64,000 nucleotides of DNA from JAYVYM01 sp046593925. GTDB lineage: Bacteria > Actinomycetota > Actinomycetes > Mycobacteriales > SCTD01. Shown in pieces: positions 49,301 to 57,038 of this stretch. The stretch covers positions 1-64,000 of the forward strand of contig JBKJQN010000039.1 of NCBI GenBank assembly GCA_046593925.1. The letters are read 5' to 3'. The number at the start of each line of letters is the position of its first letter. Positions within the stretch are counted from its first letter, which is position 1. The translations under genes were made by a program, and so were the position numbers. A model generated the notes under the pieces. The model was given only the letters and a program-made list of their open reading frames with translations. It had not been told where the DNA came from and searched no databases.

Positions 49301-51483
49301 CCGGTGCCGGTGGGGGTGATGTCCTCGGGCTCGGCGAGTGCGATCGCGGGGTTGGCTTTCGACCAGGTCCAGTTGTAGACGGAGGGGTCCTGCGCGGACG
49401 CCCGCACGCCCTGCGGCGGCAGCTGCTGGCGTACCAGCGCAGCGAGGTCCGTGGGGTTCTTGATGGTCTGGCTGGGGTCGGTCGGGTTGCCGCCGCTGTC
49501 CTTCGGGCCGAAGTTCTTGCCGACAAGCTGGTCGGACGTGACGGCTTCGGGCGCGGCGACCCGGTCGCTCAGCGCGGCGAAGTTGGGCTGCAGGGTGTTG
49601 TAGACCCGCCAGAAGCTCCACATGCCCGACACGTAGTGCTTGGCGATGTGGCAGTGGAACAGCAGGTCGCCGACCGTGTGCTGGACGCCGCCGGCGCCAC
49701 CTTCGAGCTCGAGGTTGTAGGACTCGCCCGGCCCGATCGACTGGGCATCGAGCCGGTTGGAAGCCACCTCGTTCTGGGGGTGCTTGTTCAGCCGGGTGTC
49801 GGCGTAGTTCCACGACGGGTCGGCGACCGGGTTCATCCGCCAGCGGTCGCCACCACCGTGCAGGTGATAGACGTGGAACTTCTCGCCGCTGGCATGGCTG
49901 ATCCGGAACTTCGTGGGGTCGCCGACGTACCCGCGGGGCATCGGGGTCGACGGATCGCCGAAGGTGTACGAGGAGTACGAATGGGACTTCTCCTTACCGA
50001 AGGCGAGCAGCCGGTTGCGGAACGGCTCTGAGCGGTAGTTGAGCGCGAACTGCCCTGGGCGGTAGCTGCCGGTCGTGGAGTCCACCTGCGGCAGCTCCGC
50101 GCCGTTGCGGTCGTAGATGACCTCGTTGTCGTTGCCGACCTCGTGGTGCTGGAAGATCGCCTCGCGGAACGACGCCCCGCCAGCGGGCGCCACGACGCCC
50201 TCCCAGCCCGACAGCAGCGGGGAGCCGGTGCTGGCGCCGGCGTACACAGACCCCTTCGGCTCCACGTTCAGCATGCCGAACAGCCCGTGGTCCACTGCGG
50301 CGCGAAAGCCGGGCCCGGGGTGTACGTAGTGCGACCCCTCCAAGTTCTTGTTGTCTGGGACGTAGTAGCGGAATGTCGTCGTCTCGCCCAGTGCGACCGC
50401 GGAGTCGGCGTTCTTGCCGATCGCGTCTCCGGACGAGGCCGCGGCAAAGGCCAGCCCGTCGATGTGCAGCCCGTACCTGCCGCCGGAGGCAAGGTTGGTG
50501 AAGGTGACGGTGACGCAGTCGCCCTCGTTCACCCGGACCGACAGGGGCTGGATCGGGTCGTCCCGCAGGCCGACCGAGACCTTCTGGCTGGCCTCCTCGT
50601 GCCGGACTGCCTGCAGCGCCGACAGCGGGCCTTGCGGGTCCGGCACGGGTATCCCGCTCGCGACGTCGACCCGGTAGGTGTTGGCCTGCCCGTCCACGCT
50701 GTTGACGACGAGCATCTTCCCGGACCGGTCGTTGTCGCCCGACCTGTTGAGGGGAGTCTTCAGGTCGATCGCCGTGACGTCGAAGGCGCGCTGCGGCGCC
50801 CCGGGCAGGCAGGGCTGGCCCGGGTCGCTGCCGGACGCGGACGCCGGCGCTGCGGGCAGCAGCCCGAGCCCGGCGGCGGCCATCGCGCAGATCGTGAGCC
50901 TGGCGACGTACCGGCACAGCCGTCCCCGGCTGGGACCGGCGGTGGTCTGCGCGAGTGGGCCCGCGCCGACCTCGGGCGACGCGGTGAGCCTGGGCAGCGC
51001 GATCGCCGCAAGCGCGGTGAGAACGGTGACCGGGAGCAGCAACACGACGTCGCCAGCGAGGTGGGAGAGCGGCGCCCCGCCGCCCGCACCGGCGGTGCCG
51101 AGCACCGCGTCGCGCAATGGCGTGGCGGCGGCGAGGGCGAGGGCGGTCCCGGCGCCGGTGAGGACCGCCCGGAGCACCCTGGTCGCCCCTGCGCCGAGCT
51201 CGAGCCGTCGGCCGGCCTGCCAGGTGACCAGCGCCGCCAGCACGACGCAGACCAGCACGAGGGGGAGCGCGAGGCTCGCGTCGCGGAGCGCGGCCGCGGC
51301 CAGGCCCGACGGGACCGGCCGGCCTGAAGCGAGGGCGTGGAACTCGGCAGACCAGGCGGCGCCGACGGCGGCCAGGCACACCGCGACGCCGAACAGCGCC
51401 CCGGCGCGGGGACGGGCACCGGCGCGCCCTGCCCTTTCGCCGGCACCCCAGGACACCTGGGTCGTCAGTGTGGTCGAGTCCAT
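46390..51483 (-). CDS. Giant membrane-anchored multicopper oxidase-like protein, three tandem units
   Basis: A 1697-residue protein, three times a normal laccase. Five hydrophobic helices (residues 29-210) precede a large outer part of three units (about 225-630, 870-1315, 1353-1677). Each starts with a C-P-x-G-A-P/F-D-V-T-A-like strand and has a V-x-x-GDC-x-x-V-T-x-TN strand (322, 937, 1403). Each unit has two cupredoxin domains. Copper ligands survive only in unit 1 domain 2 (FHVYHLHGG, 536-544; LFHCHIAKHYVSGMW, 608-622) and unit 2 domain 1 (MHIHHVQ, 961-967; FWHDHVDG, 1088-1095). In unit 2 domain 2 the HCH is replaced by DYLYSNGIARRTAQGAWG, and unit 3 has none. So one site split between units is likely. 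Six cupredoxin domains recall ceruloplasmin and the Mn oxidase MnxG; the substrate is not known. First gene of the copper operon. Confidence 0.85.
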   Translation of the reverse strand: MDSTTLTTQVSWGAGERAGRAGARPRAGALFGVAVCLAAVGAAWSAEFHALASGRPVPSGLAAAALRDASLALPLVLVCVVLAALVTWQAGRRLELGAGATRVLRAVLTGAGTALALAAATPLRDAVLGTAGAGGGAPLSHLAGDVVLLLPVTVLTALAAIALPRLTASPEVGAGPLAQTTAGPSRGRLCRYVARLTICAMAAAGLGLLPAAPASASGSDPGQPCLPGAPQRAFDVTAIDLKTPLNRSGDNDRSGKMLVVNSVDGQANTYRVDVASGIPVPDPQGPLSALQAVRHEEASQKVSVGLRDDPIQPLSVRVNEGDCVTVTFTNLASGGRYGLHIDGLAFAAASSGDAIGKNADSAVALGETTTFRYYVPDNKNLEGSHYVHPGPGFRAAVDHGLFGMLNVEPKGSVYAGASTGSPLLSGWEGVVAPAGGASFREAIFQHHEVGNDNEVIYDRNGAELPQVDSTTGSYRPGQFALNYRSEPFRNRLLAFGKEKSHSYSSYTFGDPSTPMPRGYVGDPTKFRISHASGEKFHVYHLHGGGDRWRMNPVADPSWNYADTRLNKHPQNEVASNRLDAQSIGPGESYNLELEGGAGGVQHTVGDLLFHCHIAKHYVSGMWSFWRVYNTLQPNFAALSDRVAAPEAVTSDQLVGKNFGPKDSGGNPTDPSQTIKNPTDLAALVRQQLPPQGVRASAQDPSVYNWTWSKANPAIALAEPEDITPTGTGAGAWPNQSDIPQHPGLQTTDLKRQGSAQHPQFDLSTAQPLFYETDATGRGRPAQLFNPVDGRPAFPVLRTHLGSRPPFSPQGHSGSPLLGEHGDAAPGAQHSKTTDPQSADSPGPIDSSFRADPDPAVTVQPTVDPYAYRPDGLCPARTSTGGPTPTRHFNVVAIATPVQRSATITDREGKLFTLAQDKRKVYSDPTSQPLALRVNVGDCAKVTLTNEIPDATTFDGWSKTTMHIHHVQFDVQGSDGVSTGFAYEHSVRPYQVEDPTLRTASSGGATSLQLTSVAKFQDRTATGAPSHPFIGVGMGSEGIEVRQVLAVNPTANTVTLDAPLRNAHPVTDRAGFEFIQYEWYADTQLDNIFWHDHVDGIHGWGHGLVGQLIVEPAGSKFYAPGNHSAEIKSGTIADIVANRSAPGYQDLLPGHVNGSFRELALWTINDNDNGDYSTINLKAAPFTERPSAANRYSSYTYGDPKTPLLRGYPGDPLVVRTINVSPTLDTLRFQGQRFDIEARMTLGVNGIVQGDPGGGTPVTVGSPADTIHYGMSEKYTLALEGNGPKGRSRPGDYLYSNGIARRTAQGAWGIVRVLPANAGDLLPLPDNPAPGGTWVRPAASSSPPAPNAVDNASPCPTGAPVKSYDVTALDLGSNQAVFAASSAVAGLLAGTVKPEPLVLHVAAGDCLVVTLTNNRSAPATFAVGKLDRSAGSSGVAVGYSPAATTAPGTSRAYTSYADSAFLGSATVADLAGDDSHDSQKLGLYGAVVVSPQGATFGPGHTPTAVGAQVDVHLPAPIAGPNRQDYRDVSLLLADNDPRMSQDFMPYPTNAEQGATVINYQRAPAGDTSATYADPGGTVDPATPVVKTYAGDGLLVHESVTPGSEQGHVFTLGGLEAPRDMLIPGSEYDANQALGPGESFDAWVEGGAGGFAQQTGDYFYGDLRRPFTQVGAWGLIRVAPRPVSCAGLPAGEPSCLTGG

Positions 51484-51709
51484 GGCTTCTCCCCTGGCAG
51501 TGCCGACCTGTTGGTCGTCTGGGCGAGACCTTCGACCTACGACCTTCGGACACCCTTGGGGAACTGCGGTCCGCCGAGTCGGGCCGGCCCGGTTGCGGTT
51601 CGATCCGGCGGCGCTTGTGCCGGACGCCTGCGGCAGCTGGCAAAAGGTGTTAGCAAGGTGCCGAGGGCACGCTCGGGCTCCGGCAGCGAGCCTGGCAGGA
51701 GGTCTTGGC

Positions 51710-53548
51710 GTGCGGATCTTTTCGCGCTCACGCGCGACGGGCACCGAGTCGGTCGCGGTGCGTACGCGGCGTCAGATCCTCCTGATCGGCTTGGGCGGTG
51801 TCCTGCTGGAGACGGTCATCGCGCACACCGCCCTGGTCGGGCTGGCGCGCGTCGACGCAGCGTACGAGAGCGTCGGACGGCTGGGCCTGGCCCAGCGCTA
51901 CGTCCAGGACGCCGACCAGCTCCACGACGCCCTGCACGCCGACGTCCTGCAGGCCGTCGTGCTCAGCGACAGCCGTCTGGTGCTGCCCGGGGACGCGACG
52001 CAGAGCCTGCGGGCGCACGCGGCCGCTTTCCGGGAGAACCTGAGCCAGGCCCGGGACGTCGCGCTGCCCACCGACCTGTCTGCTGCCGTGTGGAGCATCC
52101 GCGACGTACAGGAACGCTATGTGACCACCGCCGAGCAACTCACGTCGCTGGCGGGACGTGACCCGGCTGCGGCCCGCTCCGGGCTGGTGGCCTTCACGGC
52201 CACCTTCGTCGAGCTGGAGCGCGCCCAGGCGGACCTGGCGACCCGGCTCGAGTCCGCGGCAAGCCTGCTCGAGACGCGGGCCGGCGGGGAGGAGCGCGCG
52301 GTGCGGCTGCGGATCGGCGAGGCCTCGCTGGCGGCGGTGCTCGGCCTGCTCGGGCTGACCTGGAGCCTGCTCCGGCTGGGCCGGGCGCTCGCGGCGCTCG
52401 CGGCACGGGAGCGCGGGGTCGCCGAGACGCTGCAGCACAGCCTGCTGCCCGACGAGCTGCCTGAGCTGCCCGGGGTGGAGCTTGCGGCGCGCTACGTCCC
52501 AGGGGGCACGGGCACCGAGGTCGGAGGCGACTGGTACGACGTGATCCCGTTGCGTACGGGAGCGGTCGGGCTGGTGATGGGCGACGTCGCGGGGCACGAC
52601 CTCCGTGCGGCTGCGGTGATGGGGCAGCTCCGGCACGCCCTGCGGGCGTACGTTGCCGAGGACCTGTCGCCCGGCCAGGTGCTCGACCGGCTCAACCGGC
52701 TGACCCTGGCCCAGTCGCCCGACGAGATGGTGACGTGCGTCTACGCCGTCCTTGACCCGGTGGCCCGCACCCTGGTCGTCGCCAACGCCGGCCACTACGC
52801 GCCCCTGCTCGTGTCCCCCGACGGCACGGTTACCGCGGTCGAGCAGCCGGCCTGCCCGCCGATCGGGGCGGTGCGCGGCACCTCTTACCCGGACGTGCGG
52901 CACGAGCTGGAGCCCGGCAGCACGCTGCTGCTGTTCACCGACGGCCTGGTGGAGCGGCGCGGCGTGCCGGTCTGCGTCGGCATCGAGGAGCTGACCGCCC
53001 TGCTCGCGGCGCATGCCCGCGACCTGGACACCCTGTGCGACGGGCTGATCACCGGGATGCTGGGCGAGCGCCCGCCCACCGACGACGTCGCTCTCCTGGT
53101 CGTGCGGGCGGCCCCGCGACTCGGCCACCACCTCGCCCTGGAGTGGCCCGCGGAGCCCGCCCGGCTGGTCGACCTGCGCCGCACCCTGGAGCGCTGGCTG
53201 GTCGAGGCCGGGGCCGACGAGGCTGAGGTGTACGAGGTCGTCGTGGCCTGCTCGGAGGCGGCGACCAACGCGATCGAGCACGCCTACGGTCCGGGGGAAG
53301 CCTCGTTCGAGGTAACCTGCGACGTCGACCCGCATGACCGTACGGCGACCATCGTGGTCCGCGACCACGGCCACTGGCGCAGCGCCCGCGGCCGCGACCG
53401 GGGACGCGGCCTGCAGCTCGTGGAGGGGCTGATGGACGAGGTGCGCGTGCTTACCAGCGAGGCCGGCACCGAGGTGCACATGCGCCGCCGGCTCGGCGGG
53501 CAGCCCGGCCGGATCCCCCGCCAGGCACGCGAGCAGGTGTCGGCATGA
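51710..53548 (+). CDS. Membrane PP2C phosphatase with C-terminal RsbW-like ATPase
   Basis: A 612-residue regulator. Membrane helices near residues 22-45 and 205-225 flank a mostly helical outer sensor (YESVGRLGLAQRYVQDADQL). The PP2C-SpoIIE domain starts at about 245: TLQHSLLPDELPELPGVELA, GGDWYDVIPL, VMGDVAGHDLRAAAVM with metal Asp residues, and LLLFTDGLVERRGV, ending TDDVALLVVR. A GHKL domain follows near 475-600 (VYEVVVACSEAATNAIEHAY and RGRGLQLVEGLMDEV). It thus carries phosphatase and anti-sigma kinase in one chain. AGGAGG at 51697 supports GTG 51710. The stop overlaps the first STAS gene by 4 nt. Confidence 0.92.
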   Translation: MRIFSRSRATGTESVAVRTRRQILLIGLGGVLLETVIAHTALVGLARVDAAYESVGRLGLAQRYVQDADQLHDALHADVLQAVVLSDSRLVLPGDATQSLRAHAAAFRENLSQARDVALPTDLSAAVWSIRDVQERYVTTAEQLTSLAGRDPAAARSGLVAFTATFVELERAQADLATRLESAASLLETRAGGEERAVRLRIGEASLAAVLGLLGLTWSLLRLGRALAALAARERGVAETLQHSLLPDELPELPGVELAARYVPGGTGTEVGGDWYDVIPLRTGAVGLVMGDVAGHDLRAAAVMGQLRHALRAYVAEDLSPGQVLDRLNRLTLAQSPDEMVTCVYAVLDPVARTLVVANAGHYAPLLVSPDGTVTAVEQPACPPIGAVRGTSYPDVRHELEPGSTLLLFTDGLVERRGVPVCVGIEELTALLAAHARDLDTLCDGLITGMLGERPPTDDVALLVVRAAPRLGHHLALEWPAEPARLVDLRRTLERWLVEAGADEAEVYEVVVACSEAATNAIEHAYGPGEASFEVTCDVDPHDRTATIVVRDHGHWRSARGRDRGRGLQLVEGLMDEVRVLTSEAGTEVHMRRRLGGQPGRIPRQAREQVSA

Positions 53549-53913
53549 CCGTCGCCCATGTCCAGGTGCAGATCGAGGGCGGCCCGATGTGGCCGGTCGC
53601 CCTAGTCGGCGGCGAGGTCGACCTGTCCAACGTCGACGGCGTAGCCAGCACCCTGGAGGGCGCGGTGAGCAACGCGGCCCTCGGTCTGGTGCTCGACCTG
53701 TCCGGCGTGACCTACCTCGACAGCACCGGGCTGCGGCTGCTCTTCCGGCTGGCCCGCGAGCTGCGCGACCGGCAGCAGGCGCTGCGCATCGTCGTCCCCC
53801 CGGAGGCCCTGATCTGGCGGGTACTCCGGCTCAGCGGTGTGCCGGACGTCGTCCCGGTGTCACGGTCCCTCCCCGAGGCGCTGCTGGCCACGTCAACCGC
53901 GTCCGCCGGGTGA
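53545..53913 (+). CDS. STAS-domain anti-anti-sigma factor, copy 1
   Basis: A 122-residue SpoIIAA/RsbV-like protein. The strand-loop VDLSNVDGVASTLEGAVSN and LVLDLSGVTYLDSTGLRLLF hold the conserved D-S-T-G of the phosphorylated Ser site. Unphosphorylated, such proteins bind the RsbW-type kinase and free a sigma factor. It is coupled to the PP2C/RsbW fusion upstream and to a second STAS gene downstream, each with a 4-nt overlap. Confidence 0.92.
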   Translation: MTVAHVQVQIEGGPMWPVALVGGEVDLSNVDGVASTLEGAVSNAALGLVLDLSGVTYLDSTGLRLLFRLARELRDRQQALRIVVPPEALIWRVLRLSGVPDVVPVSRSLPEALLATSTASAG

Positions 53914-54278
53914 CCGACGTGGGCAGCCCGCTGCCAGCACCCATGACGGGGTTCGTGCAGGTGTGCATGACCGGTGACCTGGACGCGGAGGCGGCGCCCG
54001 CGTTCCGTCGCCGTCTCGAGGCGGCGGTCGGCGCAGGCGCGGCGCTGATCCTGATCGACATGCGCGACGTCGTCTTCCTCGACTCGGCCGCGCTGGCCGT
54101 CATCGTCGGGGTGAACCGTCAGCTGCCGGTAGGACAGCGCCTCGCGCTGACCCAGGTCCCCCTGCGGATGCAGCGGGTGCTCCGGGTGGCCGCGATCGCG
54201 AGCCTGCTCCCGGTGCACGAGCAGGGGCAGCCGTGGCCGTGGGGCGATGTCGTCGCCGAACCGGGCCCCCTGGACTGA
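53910..54278 (+). CDS. STAS-domain protein, copy 2
   Basis: A 122-residue STAS protein, TGDLDAEAAPAFRRRLEAAV then LILIDMRDVVFLDSAALAVI. The usual D-S-(T/S)-G phospho-site is changed to D-S-A-A: the first Ser remains and the Gly is lost. It may not be a normal substrate of the kinase and may act as a decoy or in another pathway. GTG 53910 overlaps the stop of copy 1. Both copies follow the PP2C/RsbW fusion in one operon. Confidence 0.85.
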   Translation: MTDVGSPLPAPMTGFVQVCMTGDLDAEAAPAFRRRLEAAVGAGAALILIDMRDVVFLDSAALAVIVGVNRQLPVGQRLALTQVPLRMQRVLRVAAIASLLPVHEQGQPWPWGDVVAEPGPLD

Positions 54279-54296
54279 CGCGTGCGGCACCCCGCG

Positions 54297-55133
54297 TCAG
54301 CCGGTCAGGGGTTCAACGACCGGTGCGGAACGGGGGCGGACCGATGGCAGGCCGAGGCTGCGGGCGGCGGCTGTGGCGGGGTGCGGCGGCAGGCCGGGGC
54401 GGTCGCGGCACAGTCCGGCGAGCACGGCGTAGGCGTCGGCCCCCAGCAGGGCGGTCAGCTCCGCGGCGTACGACACCCACAGCGGCTCGGCGCCGACGTG
54501 CGCCTCCGGCGCGCCGGTGCACCACCAGTGCAGGTCGGCGCCGCCCGGACCCCAGCCGCGCCGGTCGAACTCCCCGACGGAGCTGACGAGGACCTCGACG
54601 TCGTCCGGCCGGGTGACGCGCTCCTGCGAGCGGCGGACCGGGAGCTGCCAGCAGACGTCGGGCTTGGTCTGCAGGGGGTGCCGGCCGCTGCGCAGCGCGA
54701 GGGCGTGCAGCGCGCAGCCCTCGCCGCCGGCGAAGCCCGGCCGGTTGAGGAACACGCACGCGCCGTCGACGGTGCGGGTACGCCGGACCGTCTCGCCCTC
54801 GAGCTCGTCGAGCTCGCCGATGCCGAGCGCCCGGCCGGTGTCCGCATGCTGCCAGTCGCGCTTGCGCAGCTGGCTGGCGGCGCGGGTGACCCGCTGCTCG
54901 TCGTCGTCGTCGGACCAGAACGCGCCGTGCGTACAGCAGCCGTCGTCGGCCCGGCCCGGGGCGATGCCGAGGCACCCCGAGCCGTAGACGCAGGTCCAGG
55001 ACGACAGCAGCCAGGTGAGGTCGGCGCGCACGACGTGCCCGTCGTCGGCGGGGTCGGGGAACTCCACCCAGTCGCGCGGGTGGTCCGGGTCGACCTCGCG
55101 ACGCCGCGGGAGGCCCAGGTCTGTGCTCGTCAC
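54297..55133 (-). CDS. Cys-rich conserved protein (YkgJ/DUF3109-like)
   Basis: A 278-residue soluble protein with clustered Cys residues: WTCVYGSGCLGIAPGRADDG and GCCTHGAFW near residues 46-72, ACVFLNRPGFAGGEGCALHA near 125-144, and DVCWQLPVRR near 161. Nearby WGPGGADLHWWCTGAPEAHV adds another. The pattern fits the Cys-rich zinc/iron-binding proteins of the YkgJ/DUF3109 kind found in actinomycetes. The function is not known. The GTG at 55133 overlaps the stop of the LOV-PP2C relic by 2 nt. It converges with the STAS operon. Confidence 0.72.
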   Translation of the reverse strand: MTSTDLGLPRRREVDPDHPRDWVEFPDPADDGHVVRADLTWLLSSWTCVYGSGCLGIAPGRADDGCCTHGAFWSDDDDEQRVTRAASQLRKRDWQHADTGRALGIGELDELEGETVRRTRTVDGACVFLNRPGFAGGEGCALHALALRSGRHPLQTKPDVCWQLPVRRSQERVTRPDDVEVLVSSVGEFDRRGWGPGGADLHWWCTGAPEAHVGAEPLWVSYAAELTALLGADAYAVLAGLCRDRPGLPPHPATAAARSLGLPSVRPRSAPVVEPLTG

Positions 55134-55973
55134 AGGACGCGGACGACCGGTAGTGCCACGTCGTCGCGGCCGGTGGCGTCCGGTGCCGCGAGCAGCTCGT
55201 CGCACACCGTCTCGGCGTCGGCGTCGGCAGCGGTCGAGCTGGGCGGACAGCTGTCCGCGCACCCGAGCCCCGGCACCTGTGGCAGCCGACGCAGCAGGCT
55301 GCGCTGCAACGCCTCCGCGACGTCGTGCTCGCGCTCGTAGAGCCGGGCGCTGTCGACGGTGAGCGCCGCCCGGCGGCCAAGGTCGGCAGCCAGCGACAGG
55401 TCGTCCTCGTCGTACTTCCGGTCGGCTGCAGGCCCCTGGGCCCGCTTGCGCAGGCCGGCCCTGGCGGGGTCGACATGGCCGCCGCTGTCGTCGACGAGCT
55501 CGGCGGCGGACCGGGCGCTGCGCTCGGCCTCGAGCGCGCGGCCGCGCTCCTGCTCGGCAACCACCCGGGCGGTGACGTCGGCCCGGATGCCGACAACGTC
55601 GGTGCGTATGCCCTCGCTGTCGCGGACCGGTGAGAGCGACAGCTCGTCCCAGAAGGGGGTGCCGTCCTTGCGCTGGTTGAGCAGGGTGACGACCAGGTGC
55701 CGCCGGCGCTCCCCGGATCCGCCGGACGGCCGCCCGGTCGGTGTCGCGGCCCTGCAGCAGCCGGCAGTTGCGCCCGACCACCTCGGTGGAGGACCAGCCC
55801 GTTGTGCGTGCGAAGGCCGGGTTGACATGCACCAGCGGGTCGTCATCGGCACGCGCCTCGCTGACGGTGAGCGACCGGCCTGCCGGGGCCACCGCCCGCT
55901 CGCGCAGGCCCGACGGGGCCGGCAGGTCGCTGAGGACCTGCAGGGATGTGTCCGCCGCACCGGGAGCGACCAC
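55130..55973 (-). pseudogene. Relic of a LOV-GAF-PP2C photoreceptor phosphatase
   Basis: From GTG 55973 the frame gives LVHVNPAFARTTGWSSTEVV then GRNCRLLQGRDTD, a LOV/PAS segment with the flavin-reactive Cys. Near 55720 the frame shifts: VTLLNQRKDGTPFWDELSLS and GIRADVTARVVAEQERGRAL continue the LOV fold and linker in another frame. A short end of a GAF domain (YDEDDLSLAADLGRRAALTV) and the start of a PP2C domain (EALQRSLLRRLPQVPGL) follow, then only its last strand (DATGRDDVALPVVRVL). Most of GAF and PP2C are deleted. It decayed from a gene of the kind intact at 51.7 kb. Confidence 0.8.
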
Positions 55974-56080
55974 GCGGACGGTCGCGCGGTCGGCGTCGAC
56001 GGCCTCTCCCGCGGGGTCACAAAGGTGAATCTACCGGGGCGGCGCGCCCCGCGGGTAGTCACCTGGGTAGCGTCCGGCGC

Positions 56081-57016
56081 ATGCGGCTCGGCGTGCTCGA
56101 CGTGGGGTCCAACACCGTTCACCTGCTGGTCGTGGATGCGCACCGGGGCGGCCACCCGGATCCGGTGCGGTCGCACAAGACCGAGCTGCACCTCGCCGAG
56201 TTGCTGCACCCCGACGGCTCGCTCGGCGCGGACGGCGCCGCCGCGCTGTGCGACGCGGTTGCTGCGGCCCGGGCTGCCGCCGACGCCGACGGCGCCGAGG
56301 ACCTGGTCGCGTTCGCCACCTCGGCGGTGCGCGACGCCACCGACAGCGCCGCGGTGCTGGCGGCCGTCCTGGAGCGCACCGGCGTGGAGCTGCAGGTGCT
56401 GCCGGGCGCCGACGAGGCGCGGCTGACGTTCCTGGCTGTCCGGCGCTGGTTCGGCTGGAGCTCCGGTCGCCTGCTGTGCCTGGACATCGGAGGTGGTTCG
56501 CTCGAGCTGGCCACCGGGATCGATGAGGACCCCGACGCGGCCCTGTCGGTGCCGCTCGGCGCCGGCCGGCTGACCCGCGAGGTCTTGACGAGGGACGACC
56601 CGCCGAAAAAGCGTGACGTTGCTGCCCTGCGCGAGCACGTACGCGCAGTGCTCGCGGGTGCTGTCCCGGCGCTGCTCGACGCCGGCCATGCCGACCGGAG
56701 CGTCGCCACCAGCAAGACGTTCCGCTCGCTCGCCCGGCTGGACGGCGCGGCGCCCTACAGCGAGGGGCCGCGGGTGCCGCGGGTGCTCAGCCTGGCCGGC
56801 CTGGACCGGACGGTGGAGCTGCTGTCGGGGATGCGGGTCGTCGACCGGGCCCGGCTGCCCGGCGTCTCGCCCAGCCGGGCCGGGCAGCTGCTGGCCGGCG
56901 CTGTCGTCGCGCAGGAGTCGCTGCGCTCGTTCGGGCTCACATCGGTCGAGGTCTGCCCGTGGGCGCTGCGGGAGGGCATGATCCTGCGGCGGCTGGACTG
57001 GCTGGCGGGGGCCTGA
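56081..57016 (+). CDS. Ppx/GppA phosphatase family protein
   Basis: A 311-residue ASKHA-fold enzyme that degrades polyphosphate or (p)ppGpp. The phosphate-1 motif LGVLDVGSNTVHLLVVD lies at residues 3-19, then LVAFATSAVRDATDS, CLDIGGGSLELATGIDEDP near 140 and VATSKTFRSLARLDG. These are the short form typical of actinobacteria (Ppx1-like). PPK2 in the same window would act in the opposite direction. It is followed at 22 bp by the sugar isomerase gene. Confidence 0.93.
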   Translation: MRLGVLDVGSNTVHLLVVDAHRGGHPDPVRSHKTELHLAELLHPDGSLGADGAAALCDAVAAARAAADADGAEDLVAFATSAVRDATDSAAVLAAVLERTGVELQVLPGADEARLTFLAVRRWFGWSSGRLLCLDIGGGSLELATGIDEDPDAALSVPLGAGRLTREVLTRDDPPKKRDVAALREHVRAVLAGAVPALLDAGHADRSVATSKTFRSLARLDGAAPYSEGPRVPRVLSLAGLDRTVELLSGMRVVDRARLPGVSPSRAGQLLAGAVVAQESLRSFGLTSVEVCPWALREGMILRRLDWLAGA

Positions 57017-57038
57017 GTCCCCGTACGCTGGCGATGCC

